11,469 nucleotides of DNA from Solirubrobacteraceae bacterium. Lineage in GTDB: Bacteria; Actinomycetota; Thermoleophilia; Solirubrobacterales; Solirubrobacteraceae. Numbering within the stretch: position 1 is the stretch's first letter; each line of letters opens with the position of its first letter. The notes under the pieces were generated by a model. That model was not told where the DNA came from. It worked only from the letters and a program-made list of their open reading frames with translations, and ran no database searches. Below, in pieces: positions 1-6,665 of this stretch. Where the stretch lies: NCBI GenBank assembly GCA_030038955.1, contig JASHQV010000089.1, positions 1 to 11,469 of the forward strand, in the 5' to 3' direction. The position numbers were made by a program, and so were the translations under genes.

Positions 1-180
1 GTGACGTTTGCGCTCGCCACAATGGCGACTGCTGTGGACGTCTGGTATCGAGAGGATGGGCGTTTGTCACCCGATGCTATTGCCTCGATCTACGGCGATC
101 TCGCTGTGCGCGCCGTGATGGCTTCGACGGTGAGCCCGACGGTGAGCCCACATGGTCGAGCCACGACCGCCGTCGATTAG
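1..180 (+). CDS. TetR-family transcriptional regulator, C-terminal end (partial)
   Basis: An open frame enters from the left edge in frame 1 and stops at TAG 178-180, giving the last 59 residues of a protein. The stretch around residues 8-43 (TAVDVWYREDGRLSPDAI, then an IYGDLAVRAV helix) looks like the last two helices of the ligand-binding domain of TetR-family repressors; the DNA-binding N-terminus lies outside the window. The tail contains a duplicated TVSP made by a 12-bp tandem repeat at 125-148. The gene points the same way as the ketone carboxylase operon, and an inverted repeat of TetR-operator type lies 104 bp downstream, so I infer that it is the local, ligand-responsive repressor of that operon. 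The family call rests on a short, poorly conserved region, so it is moderate. The first base of the window is not a real start. Confidence 0.6.
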   Translation: MTFALATMATAVDVWYREDGRLSPDAIASIYGDLAVRAVMASTVSPTVSPHGRATTAVD

Positions 181-250
181 TCAGCGTCGGCGATAGCGTC
201 TCCACCGCCCCGAGCATTCGGGAGAACGAGTTCCTTGAGGTTGGTCGCGG

Positions 251-280
251 TTGACTTGACTGCGCTGGTTCGACTACGAT
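251..280 (+). promoter_or_regulatory. Candidate sigma-70-type promoter of the acx operon
   Basis: TTGACT at 251-256 (5 of 6 to TTGACA) and TACGAT at 275-280 (4 of 6 to TATAAT) are separated by 18 bp. Transcription would begin near 286-289, inside the inverted repeat at 284-301 and about 40 bases upstream of the acxA start. A second overlapping TTGACT at 256-261 has a spacer of only 13 bp to the same -10 and is less suitable. The assignment comes from consensus matching only. Confidence 0.5.
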
Positions 281-283
281 TCC

Positions 284-301
284 TACTAACGCTCGTTAGT
301 A
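284..301. promoter_or_regulatory. Palindromic operator, probable TetR-family binding site
   Basis: TACTAACGCTCGTTAGTA is a perfect inverted repeat with 8-bp arms and a 2-bp centre. Size and symmetry fit the compact operators bound by TetR-family dimers. It begins 3 bp after the candidate -10 box, so it covers the expected transcription start, where a bound repressor would block initiation. The partial TetR-type gene just upstream is the obvious candidate to bind it. The palindrome is read directly from the sequence; the binding partner is inferred. Confidence 0.7.
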
Positions 302-328
302 AAGCTCATTTCCCGACTAGGAGCGCCC

Positions 329-2485
329 ATGACGACCGTAGCCAAGCAGCCCCTCGTCCTCGGCATTGATGCCGGCGGAACGATGACCGACACGTTCATC
401 GTCTTCAACGACGGCACGTTCGTGATCGGCAAGGCGGCCACCACACCACACGATGAGGCCGTCGGCTTTATGGAATCAGTCGAGGACGCGCTCTCCTACA
501 CTGACGCAACCGACCGCGCACAGCTGTTCAAGGATCTTGAGGTTGCGCTCTACGCGGGCACAACGATGCTGAACACTCTCCTCTCGCGAACAGGTCAGCG
601 GCTCGGACTAATCATCACCAAGGGGTTTGAGGACACGCTGCTGCACGGCCGCGGGATGCAGAGCTGGGCCGAGTACTCCTACCCCGATCGGCTGCACGCC
701 GCCACCCACGTCCATCCCTCGCCGCTGATTCCCAAGGCGTGCATCCGAGGAATCACCGAGCGCATCGATCAATTCGGAAAGATCGCCATCCCGCTCTACG
801 AGCACGAGGTGGAAGCGGCCGCACAGGAGCTACTTCAGCAGAAAGTGGAGGGGTTCTGCATCTGTTTTCTCATGTCCTACGTCAACAATCAGCATGAGCT
901 ACGCGCACAGGAAATAGTGCAAGCCGTCCTCGACCAGGCTGGCACTCAGCTTCCAATCTTCCTGTCCTCGACGGTGCGTCCCGTCATGCGCGAGGGCTCT
1001 CGGCTGAACAGCACGGTCGTCGAGGCATACGCGGCGGCGCCGGTCCGCCGGCATCTGCACAAGATCGAGGACGTCATCCACGAGCAGGGATTCCGGAACC
1101 CGCTGCAGACGATTCTCTCGTATGGCGGCTTGGCCAACATTCGTTATCCCCGACTGCACGAGACGTTGATCTCTGGACCGGTTGGCGGCATGCTCGGAGC
1201 CCAGTACGTCGGCGAGATCATCGGGGCCACGAACGTCGTCGTCAGCGACCTTGGCGGCACGAGCTTCGACATCGGCGCGATCACGTCCGGTCGGGCGCCG
1301 ATCAACGGCGAGCCCACCTTGGCGCGATTCAAATTCAACCTGCCGACGATCGACCTAGAGTCGATTGGCGCTGGCGCCGGGACCATCGTCAAAGTCGACC
1401 CGCACACTGGCAAGGTCGAACTTGGCCCGGAGAGCGCTGGATCCTCCCCCGGCCCCGTGTGCTTCGACATGGGCGGAACGCGCGCGACCATCTGTGACTG
1501 CGACCTGCTGCTCGGCTATCTCAATCCCGACAACTTCCTCGGCGGCAAGGTCCGCCTCAAGCCGGATCTGGCTCTGGAAGCAGTCCGTGAACAGATCACC
1601 GATCTGCTGGGCGTCGATATCTACGACGGGGCCGAGGGCGTCGTGCGACTGCTTGAGACGGAAGCGCGCGAAGCTCTTCGCCGCACCGTGTCCGCGCGAG
1701 GCTTCGATGTGTCCGAGTACTACCTGATGGCCTACGGCGGCGCCGGTCCGCTGCACGTCGCCGGCTACTCACGGGGATTGGGATTCACGGGCGTGCTGAC
1801 TTTCCCATACGCCGCAGCCTTCTCGGCCTTCGGCTGCACCACGGCCGACTACATGCATCGCTACGAGCGCTCCCTGCACCTGGACGTGCCCGCGGATGCC
1901 GACGACGCGCACAAGGAGCAGGTTGCCGCTGCGATCGACCAGGCATGGAATGAGCTCGCGCAGACCGCCAGCGAAGACATGGAGCAGGAGGGGCGTGACA
2001 TCTCGCGGCTGCGACTCGTCCCCTTCGCGATGATCCGCTACGCCGGACAGCTCACCGATGTAGAGGTCGTGTCGCCCCAGCCGAGGCTCGAGAACGCGCG
2101 TGGACTCGAGCGGCTGCTAGCCGACTGGGAGTCGGAATACGAGCGCATCAACCGCCGAGTGTCCCGTTACGCCCAGGCGGGTTTCACGGTGTTCGAACTC
2201 GGGATGCTGGCGATGATCCCAAAGGTCAAGCCACAGATCACCCGCCAGCCGCTGCTCGGCCGGGAGCCCGCTCGCACGGCCCGCCGTGGCGAGCGTCGGA
2301 TCTACTGGGAAGGCCGGTGGTCTGAAGCCAGCGTCTGGGACATGGAGGCGCTGCTGCCCGGGAACGAGGTGGTTGGGCCAGCAGTGATCGAGCATCCCGC
2401 CACCACGTTCCTGCTCCCACCTGATCACTACACGGTTCTCGATGAGTGGAACATCTTCCACCTTCATGCAACGGAGGCCCACTAG
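329..2485 (+). CDS. acxA: Acetone-carboxylase-type ketone carboxylase, beta subunit (HyuA family)
   Basis: This 718-residue protein belongs to the hydantoinase A/oxoprolinase family and is most like AcxA, the beta subunit of acetone carboxylase, which is about 717 residues long. In the alpha2-beta2-gamma2 enzyme this type of subunit binds ATP and activates substrates for ketone carboxylation in the cytoplasm. Visible motifs are the phosphate-binding GIDAGGTMTDTF at 12-23, GTTMLN at 77-82, SGPVGG at 282-287, SDLGGTSFDIG at 306-316, ESIGAGAGTI at 344-353, GPESAG at 366-371, GYLNPDNFLGG at 396-406, YGGAGPLH at 469-476 and AFSAFGC at 497-503. The GYLNPDNFLGG and AFSAFGC stretches favour the acetone carboxylase branch over hydantoinases. 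The start is supported by AGGAG at 319-323, five bases upstream. The stop directly abuts the acxB start. The ketone used cannot be read from the sequence. No signal peptide or membrane segment is evident. Confidence 0.9.
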   Translation: MTTVAKQPLVLGIDAGGTMTDTFIVFNDGTFVIGKAATTPHDEAVGFMESVEDALSYTDATDRAQLFKDLEVALYAGTTMLNTLLSRTGQRLGLIITKGFEDTLLHGRGMQSWAEYSYPDRLHAATHVHPSPLIPKACIRGITERIDQFGKIAIPLYEHEVEAAAQELLQQKVEGFCICFLMSYVNNQHELRAQEIVQAVLDQAGTQLPIFLSSTVRPVMREGSRLNSTVVEAYAAAPVRRHLHKIEDVIHEQGFRNPLQTILSYGGLANIRYPRLHETLISGPVGGMLGAQYVGEIIGATNVVVSDLGGTSFDIGAITSGRAPINGEPTLARFKFNLPTIDLESIGAGAGTIVKVDPHTGKVELGPESAGSSPGPVCFDMGGTRATICDCDLLLGYLNPDNFLGGKVRLKPDLALEAVREQITDLLGVDIYDGAEGVVRLLETEAREALRRTVSARGFDVSEYYLMAYGGAGPLHVAGYSRGLGFTGVLTFPYAAAFSAFGCTTADYMHRYERSLHLDVPADADDAHKEQVAAAIDQAWNELAQTASEDMEQEGRDISRLRLVPFAMIRYAGQLTDVEVVSPQPRLENARGLERLLADWESEYERINRRVSRYAQAGFTVFELGMLAMIPKVKPQITRQPLLGREPARTARRGERRIYWEGRWSEASVWDMEALLPGNEVVGPAVIEHPATTFLLPPDHYTVLDEWNIFHLHATEAH

Positions 2486-4675
2486 ATGAGCATCCTCGAC
2501 AGCACCCGGTTCGTCGTCGGCACCACGGCGAAGGAGGCCCTTGAGCTCAGCGAGCAGACGACTGCCCATGGGGGCCCCTACTACGGCATCGATACGCTCT
2601 CGGCGCGCGAGGCCGATCCGCTTCGCTACGAGAGTCTCCACACTCAGCTCCGGTCTGCCGTAGTGGCTGCGCGCGAGACGGCCCGCCGGATCTCGGCCTC
2701 TCCGGCGATCCGTGAACAGGGGGAGTTCGTCGTTGCGCTGTACACGCTCGCCGGCGATGCGATCGTCCTCTCGACCGGAATCATGGTTCACGTGGAAACG
2801 GTGAGCCGCTTCATTAAGTGGATGATCCGCAACGACTACGAAGCCTCACCCGGGGTAAATGCGGGGGACATCTTCGGCAATAACGACTCGTTCATCGGCG
2901 ACGTCCAGCCCGCAGACATGATGGATGTCGTCCCGGTGCATTGGGGGGGACACCTCATCGGCTGGATCGGAGCCGTTTCGCACGTGCTCGACGTTGGTGG
3001 CGTCGAGCCGGGCGGCGAGGTGGCGATAATCGGCGACCGTTACGGCGAGGGGATGTTCGTCACCGGCGAGAAGATCGGATCCAACGACGATCTACACCGG
3101 GATTACTTGATCCGCTGCGAGCGCAACGTGCGTGTCCCGATCTACTGGATCCTCGACGAGAAGGCGAAGGTGAGCGCATGCCTAGACGTGCGCGACAAAG
3201 TCCTTGAGATCATCGGGAAGGTCGGGATCGACTATTACCTGACTGCCACACACGAGTTCATCGAGGAGAACCGCCGGGGCCAGCTAGCGCGTGTACGCTC
3301 GATGCTCGTACCGGGCCACTACCGTGGCGTAACGCATTATTCCTCGCTGTATGAGGGAGCTGTCGGCGTGCAGCGGGGAGCTGCCGTCGATCTTCTATAT
3401 GCGATCCCGCTGGAGATGACGGTGGATGAAACAGGCAAGATCTGCCTCGATTTCGACGGCATGGCTGAGTCTGGTCCGCATACCTCCAACTGCACCGTCG
3501 CTGCGATGGACGGTGGTCTATTTATCACGCTGACACAGATGATGGGTTTCGACGGCAAGGTCAACCACGGCGCCAAGCTCGCCACCGAACTCGTACTACC
3601 CGAGTCCTCACTGGTCAACGTCGTCGACGAGACGTCCGCGACTTCGACCTCGTGGGGAGTCCTCATACCTGCGTTCTCGCTCTTTCAGCGGCTCCTCTCG
3701 CGTGGGTTCTTCGCCCGCGGCTTCCTCGAAGAGGTGTTTCTCGGCGGCTCAGCCACGCCATTCATGGAGGGCGGCGGCATCAGCCAGTACGGTAGCCAGT
3801 TCGGAGCGGGGCATTTCGAGTGTGCCTCTTGTGGCAGCGGCGCACGCGCCCTACTCGATGGGATCGACGTTGGTTACGCTGGGTGGAACCCCGAAGGTGA
3901 CATGGGCGCTGCGGAAGTGTGGGAGATGGAGTTCCCGCTGCTTTACCTCGGGCGCCGCACGTTCATCGACTCTGGCGGTGCCGGACGCTTCCGCGGGGGA
4001 GTGACCTTCGCCTCGATTTGGAAGGTTCACAACAGCAACGATGTAACGCTCTCGAGCAAGGAGCACAGCGGCAGGGTGTTCGACCAGGCCGGCATCTTTG
4101 GCGGCTACCCGGCTCCGACTGCGCACCGCCATGTCGCCGTGCGCCGCACCGACCTCGATCAGCGGGTCGCCAACAACGAGCCAATCCCACATTCGATGTC
4201 GTCCGACGGCGAACACATAGACGTGCTCCAGCTATTGAAGGGCGAGGTCGAGGTGGCTGAGGGTCAGTACGCATCAGCGCCCTTCAGCGAGGGCGACATC
4301 TACACGCATGCCTACGGCTCGGGGGGCGGCTACGGCGACCCGCTCGACCGCGACCCGGAGCGCGTCGCGGCGGATGTCTCCAACGGTATGGTCTCGGCTC
4401 GAGCGGCCCGACAAACCTACGGCGTCGTGCTCACAGGAGATCGCGCCAACCCCGAAGCCACCGAGGAACTGCGCGACTCGATGCGCCGCGCTCGTCTCGC
4501 CGATGCCGTCCCAACGCAAGACTGGCTTGCGTCTGAACGCGCGCGCGTTCTGGCGTCCGACTTTGCCGCGCCGGTGAAGACGATGTATAGGTCGTCGATG
4601 ACGATGTCGCCAGCCTTCGCCGCCGAATTCCGCTGGTTCTGGGGGCTGGACGAGACCTGGGAGATCGCCCGATGA
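2486..4675 (+). CDS. acxB: Acetone-carboxylase-type ketone carboxylase, alpha subunit (HyuB family)
   Basis: This 729-residue protein is of the hydantoinase B family and closest to AcxB, the metal-binding catalytic alpha subunit of acetone carboxylase. Supporting motifs are ARETARRI at 62-69, STGIMVHV at 96-103, GNNDSFIG at 131-138, LIGWIGAVSHVLDVGG at 157-172, WNPEGDMG at 467-474, SGGAGRFRGG at 496-505 and GSGGGYGDPLDRDP at 611-624. Aligned to recalled AcxB numbering with a constant offset of nine, the manganese ligands Glu89, His150, Asp153 and His175 fall on Glu80, Gln141, Asp144 and His166. One His ligand is therefore Gln here. The protein stops right after an FRWFWGLDETW stretch and lacks a C-terminal tail of roughly 35-40 residues that I recall in the Xanthobacter protein (about 776 residues). 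The start directly follows the acxA stop, with GGAGG at 2473-2477. The stop overlaps the acxC start as ATGA, implying translational coupling. Confidence 0.9.
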   Translation: MSILDSTRFVVGTTAKEALELSEQTTAHGGPYYGIDTLSAREADPLRYESLHTQLRSAVVAARETARRISASPAIREQGEFVVALYTLAGDAIVLSTGIMVHVETVSRFIKWMIRNDYEASPGVNAGDIFGNNDSFIGDVQPADMMDVVPVHWGGHLIGWIGAVSHVLDVGGVEPGGEVAIIGDRYGEGMFVTGEKIGSNDDLHRDYLIRCERNVRVPIYWILDEKAKVSACLDVRDKVLEIIGKVGIDYYLTATHEFIEENRRGQLARVRSMLVPGHYRGVTHYSSLYEGAVGVQRGAAVDLLYAIPLEMTVDETGKICLDFDGMAESGPHTSNCTVAAMDGGLFITLTQMMGFDGKVNHGAKLATELVLPESSLVNVVDETSATSTSWGVLIPAFSLFQRLLSRGFFARGFLEEVFLGGSATPFMEGGGISQYGSQFGAGHFECASCGSGARALLDGIDVGYAGWNPEGDMGAAEVWEMEFPLLYLGRRTFIDSGGAGRFRGGVTFASIWKVHNSNDVTLSSKEHSGRVFDQAGIFGGYPAPTAHRHVAVRRTDLDQRVANNEPIPHSMSSDGEHIDVLQLLKGEVEVAEGQYASAPFSEGDIYTHAYGSGGGYGDPLDRDPERVAADVSNGMVSARAARQTYGVVLTGDRANPEATEELRDSMRRARLADAVPTQDWLASERARVLASDFAAPVKTMYRSSMTMSPAFAAEFRWFWGLDETWEIAR

Positions 4676-5205
4676 CCCAGAACGAAAAGCAAATCCGTGA
4701 TCTGCTCGACGGCACCCTCCCATGGTCACAGCTGCATCAGGCGATGAGCGCCTACAAGGAATCCGGTCGATTCCAAACATATGTGCGCATCTTGCAGGAG
4801 CGGATGTCCTGGCCAGAGCGGATCCTGCTGCCGCTAACCGATCGCCTGTACATCGTCGAGAAGGACGGTCACGCTGCAGTCAAGTGCGACTGCGGGCACG
4901 AATTCGGAGACTACCGGGAAAACTGGAAACTCTCGGCATTGATCCGCGTGCGCCGCAGCGAAGACGAGCTCCGCGAGATCTACGGCCCCTTCGCGTGTCA
5001 CCCAGACTGGATGGAACTGCGAGAGTTCCTCTGCCCCGGCTGCGGAGCACTGCTCGAAGTCGACGCTGCCGTGCCCGGCTACCCAGTGACCTTCGACTTC
5101 CTCCCAGACCTGACGACTTTCTACCGTGACTGGCTGCACGAGCCCGCTCCTACCTGGCTTGAAGGTCAACCAGCGCCCAGCTCGAAGGCATGGGCGAGCC
5201 GCTGA
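4672..5205 (+). CDS. acxC: Acetone-carboxylase-type ketone carboxylase, gamma subunit
   Basis: This 177-residue protein matches the small zinc-binding gamma subunit of acetone carboxylase (Acetone_carb_G family, about 168 residues), which is needed to assemble the complex. Seen directly are LHQ near 21-23, YVRILQERM at 37-45, a CDCGHEFGDYRENWKLSA block at 72-89, CPGCG at 121-125 and a final PDLTTFYRDWL at 145-155. Cys72, Cys74, Cys121 and Cys124 form a plausible four-cysteine zinc site. Hydantoinase and oxoprolinase operons do not normally carry this subunit, so it is the strongest single sign that the neighbouring HyuA/HyuB pair is a ketone carboxylase. The start overlaps the acxB stop by four bases (ATGA). 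The last 20 or so residues go beyond the family core and overlap the next gene by 16 bases. Confidence 0.9.
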   Translation: MTQNEKQIRDLLDGTLPWSQLHQAMSAYKESGRFQTYVRILQERMSWPERILLPLTDRLYIVEKDGHAAVKCDCGHEFGDYRENWKLSALIRVRRSEDELREIYGPFACHPDWMELREFLCPGCGALLEVDAAVPGYPVTFDFLPDLTTFYRDWLHEPAPTWLEGQPAPSSKAWASR

Positions 5206-6056
5206 TCATCTCCGCCGCAATCTGCGGCGGAGAGCATACGCGGTCGGCGACGCCCTACCTGCCCCAGACGCCAGAGGAGATTGCGGCCAGCGCTGCGGAG
5301 GCGTCCGAGGCTGGCGCGGCGATCGCCCACGTGCATGTCTGGGACGAGCATGGGCGCCCCACCCAAGACCTCTCCTACTACCGCCAGGTGTATCGCCTGC
5401 TGGGCGAGCGCTGCGACATGATCATCAACGTCACCACCGGCCCGGGCGGCACTCCGCCAGACGATGAGCGGCTGTCGCCACTCGAGCTCCGACCAGAGCT
5501 GGCGTCGCTAGATGCCGGCTCGGTCAACTTCGGCGACGGCGTTTTTATCAACAGCCCGCGCTTCCTGCGGCGACTGGCCAAGACCATGGCGGCAAGCGGA
5601 ACGAAACCCGAGCTCGAGATCTTCGATACTGCCATGATCGAGAACTGCCTACGCCTGAACGCGGAAGGGCTTCTCGCCGAGCCTCTCTACTTCCAATTCG
5701 TCCTTGGAGTCCCCGGTGGCGCGCCCGCCAACGCGCGCACGCTCATCCACCTTGTTGACTCGCTACCGCCCGGCTCGATCTGGAGCGCAACCGGCATCGG
5801 GCGACATGCCGTTGACGTGGCAATGCTGACGATCAGCATGGGTGGCCACGTCCGCGTCGGCCTCGAGGATTCCATCTACTACCGGCACCATCAACTCGCG
5901 CGATCCAACGCAGAGCTCGTCGCCCGAATAGCTCGCCTCGCCGCCGAAGCGGAGCGACCACTCGCCAGCCCCGACCAGGCGCGAACCATTCTCGGCTTAC
6001 CCGGTCGATCCCAGCTCGCCCTCGATCCGTCGCTCTCTACACACGGACCGACGTAG
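5190..6056 (+). CDS. Beta-keto acid cleavage enzyme (BKACE, DUF849/Kce family)
   Basis: This 288-residue protein is a typical BKACE, a zinc-dependent TIM-barrel enzyme. The family converts a beta-keto acid plus acetyl-CoA into a new acyl-CoA plus acetoacetate; the founding member, Kce, cleaves 3-keto-5-aminohexanoate in lysine fermentation. Recognisable are ISAAICGGE at 7-15 with the expected Glu15, HVHVWD at 47-52 with zinc ligands His47 and His49, GRPTQD at 55-60, NVTTGPGG at 80-87, SVNFGDGVFIN at 111-121, and HVRVGLEDS at 220-228 with Arg222, Glu226 and Asp227. All core residues look intact. The start overlaps the acxC end by 16 bases and has only a close GAAGG (5184-5188), so it is probably translated by coupling. 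Placed last in a ketone carboxylase operon, it would act on the carboxylation product. The R-group specificity of the substrate cannot be told from sequence. Confidence 0.9.
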   Translation: MGEPLIISAAICGGEHTRSATPYLPQTPEEIAASAAEASEAGAAIAHVHVWDEHGRPTQDLSYYRQVYRLLGERCDMIINVTTGPGGTPPDDERLSPLELRPELASLDAGSVNFGDGVFINSPRFLRRLAKTMAASGTKPELEIFDTAMIENCLRLNAEGLLAEPLYFQFVLGVPGGAPANARTLIHLVDSLPPGSIWSATGIGRHAVDVAMLTISMGGHVRVGLEDSIYYRHHQLARSNAELVARIARLAAEAERPLASPDQARTILGLPGRSQLALDPSLSTHGPT

Positions 6057-6302
6057 CACTTAGCCGTCGAGCTGGCCTGGTCCAGGGTCGCGGTGCGGAG
6101 ATACGGTTGCGAGAGCTGTGCACAGTGACACGCCGCCGAGGAGGGTGGCGTCGAAAGCTGGACCCGGCTTCGGGAGTGTCTGCGAGCAGTTGCGAGAGGA
6201 TCTGAACCACTCCTGGACGCCGCTCCGACCGTCGACGGCGAGATCGGCGCGATGGTCGTCGGCAGCTACCTGACCACGCTGGCTGCAGCGCGCGAGCGCA
6301 GG
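6057..6302. other. Interval without a recognisable intact gene
   Basis: This stretch follows the BKACE gene and precedes the nucleotidyltransferase pseudogene. On the plus strand the pseudogene frame stays open back to a TGA at 6126-6128 and reads through DAAPTVDGEIGAMVVGSYL (6219-6275), which I do not recognise; it may be debris of a neighbouring gene. The minus-strand frame here resembles no family I know. A 10-bp palindrome CTGTGCACAG lies at 6116-6125. There is no convincing hairpin-plus-T terminator for the operon. Confidence 0.4.
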
Positions 6303-6640
6303 ATGCAGCGGCGACGCCATAGGGCTTGGCTCGAGCGACTACTGACCGTGCTCGGACGCCGCGACACCGTTGGCGATCATATCTATCTCGCCGGCGGGGC
6401 AAGCGCGATTCAGCTCGGTTAGCGCGACTTCACCCAGGACGTCGACCTGCGCCTCGAAGTGAACGATGCGCGCTGCTGCCCGCGATCGCCGCGCTGAAGG
6501 ACCGGCTCGACGTCAACGTGGAGCTGGCCAGCTCGCCTGACTTTCAGGATCGTCGTCACGCAGCTCCGCGTGGACCCGTAGCATCGCCACAGAGGCCCGC
6601 CCGTCTCGATTTTCATTCATCAGCGACCCGGCCACCGCAC
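6303..6640 (+). pseudogene. Broken nucleotidyltransferase-like gene (AbiEii/DUF6036-like)
   Basis: From ATG 6303 the frame gives MQRRRHRAWLERLLTVLGRR and then GDHIYLAGGASAIQLG, resembling the nucleotidyltransferase core (Gly-Gly followed by a later Asp-x-Asp). It is cut by TAG at 6420-6422 and continues in the same frame as RDFTQDVDLRLEV with the expected DVD. Related proteins as I recall them have Trp at the stop position, so this looks like TGG changed to TAG. Near 6471-6474 one base appears lost; the reading then shifts to the +2 frame as LLPAIAALKDRLDVNVELAS (6473-6532), after which similarity fades. Intact family members are putative toxins or nucleotidyltransferases of type IV-like toxin-antitoxin systems. 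With a stop, a frameshift and a degraded 3' part, this copy is dead. The boundaries are approximate, and the 3' end runs up to the next gene. Confidence 0.7.
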
Positions 6641-6665
6641 TCGTGGCTTCGGTCCCGTCTACTGT

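Noticed and set aside
209..222. Hairpin CCCGAGCATTCGGG as a terminator for the regulator gene
   Set aside because: The stem is only five pairs and no T-run follows.
296..304. TTAGTAAAG shared between the acx operator region and the vapB operator region (10774-10782)
   Set aside because: Nine bases without matching symmetry: it covers one arm of the first palindrome but only partly overlaps the second, so a shared regulator is not supported.
2117..2791. A 224-codon minus-strand frame across the acxA/acxB junction
   Set aside because: It overlaps two well-supported genes, has no family features, and would require a promoter inside coding DNA.
329..4675. Hydantoinase or 5-oxoprolinase (HyuA/HyuB) as the identity of the first two genes
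   Set aside because: The dedicated acetone-carboxylase gamma subunit follows, and motifs such as GYLNPDNFLGG and AFSAFGC point to the ketone carboxylase branch.
6060..6320. An 86-codon minus-strand frame after the BKACE gene
   Set aside because: It has no recognisable motif or ribosome site, and the opposite strand carries the pseudogene similarity.
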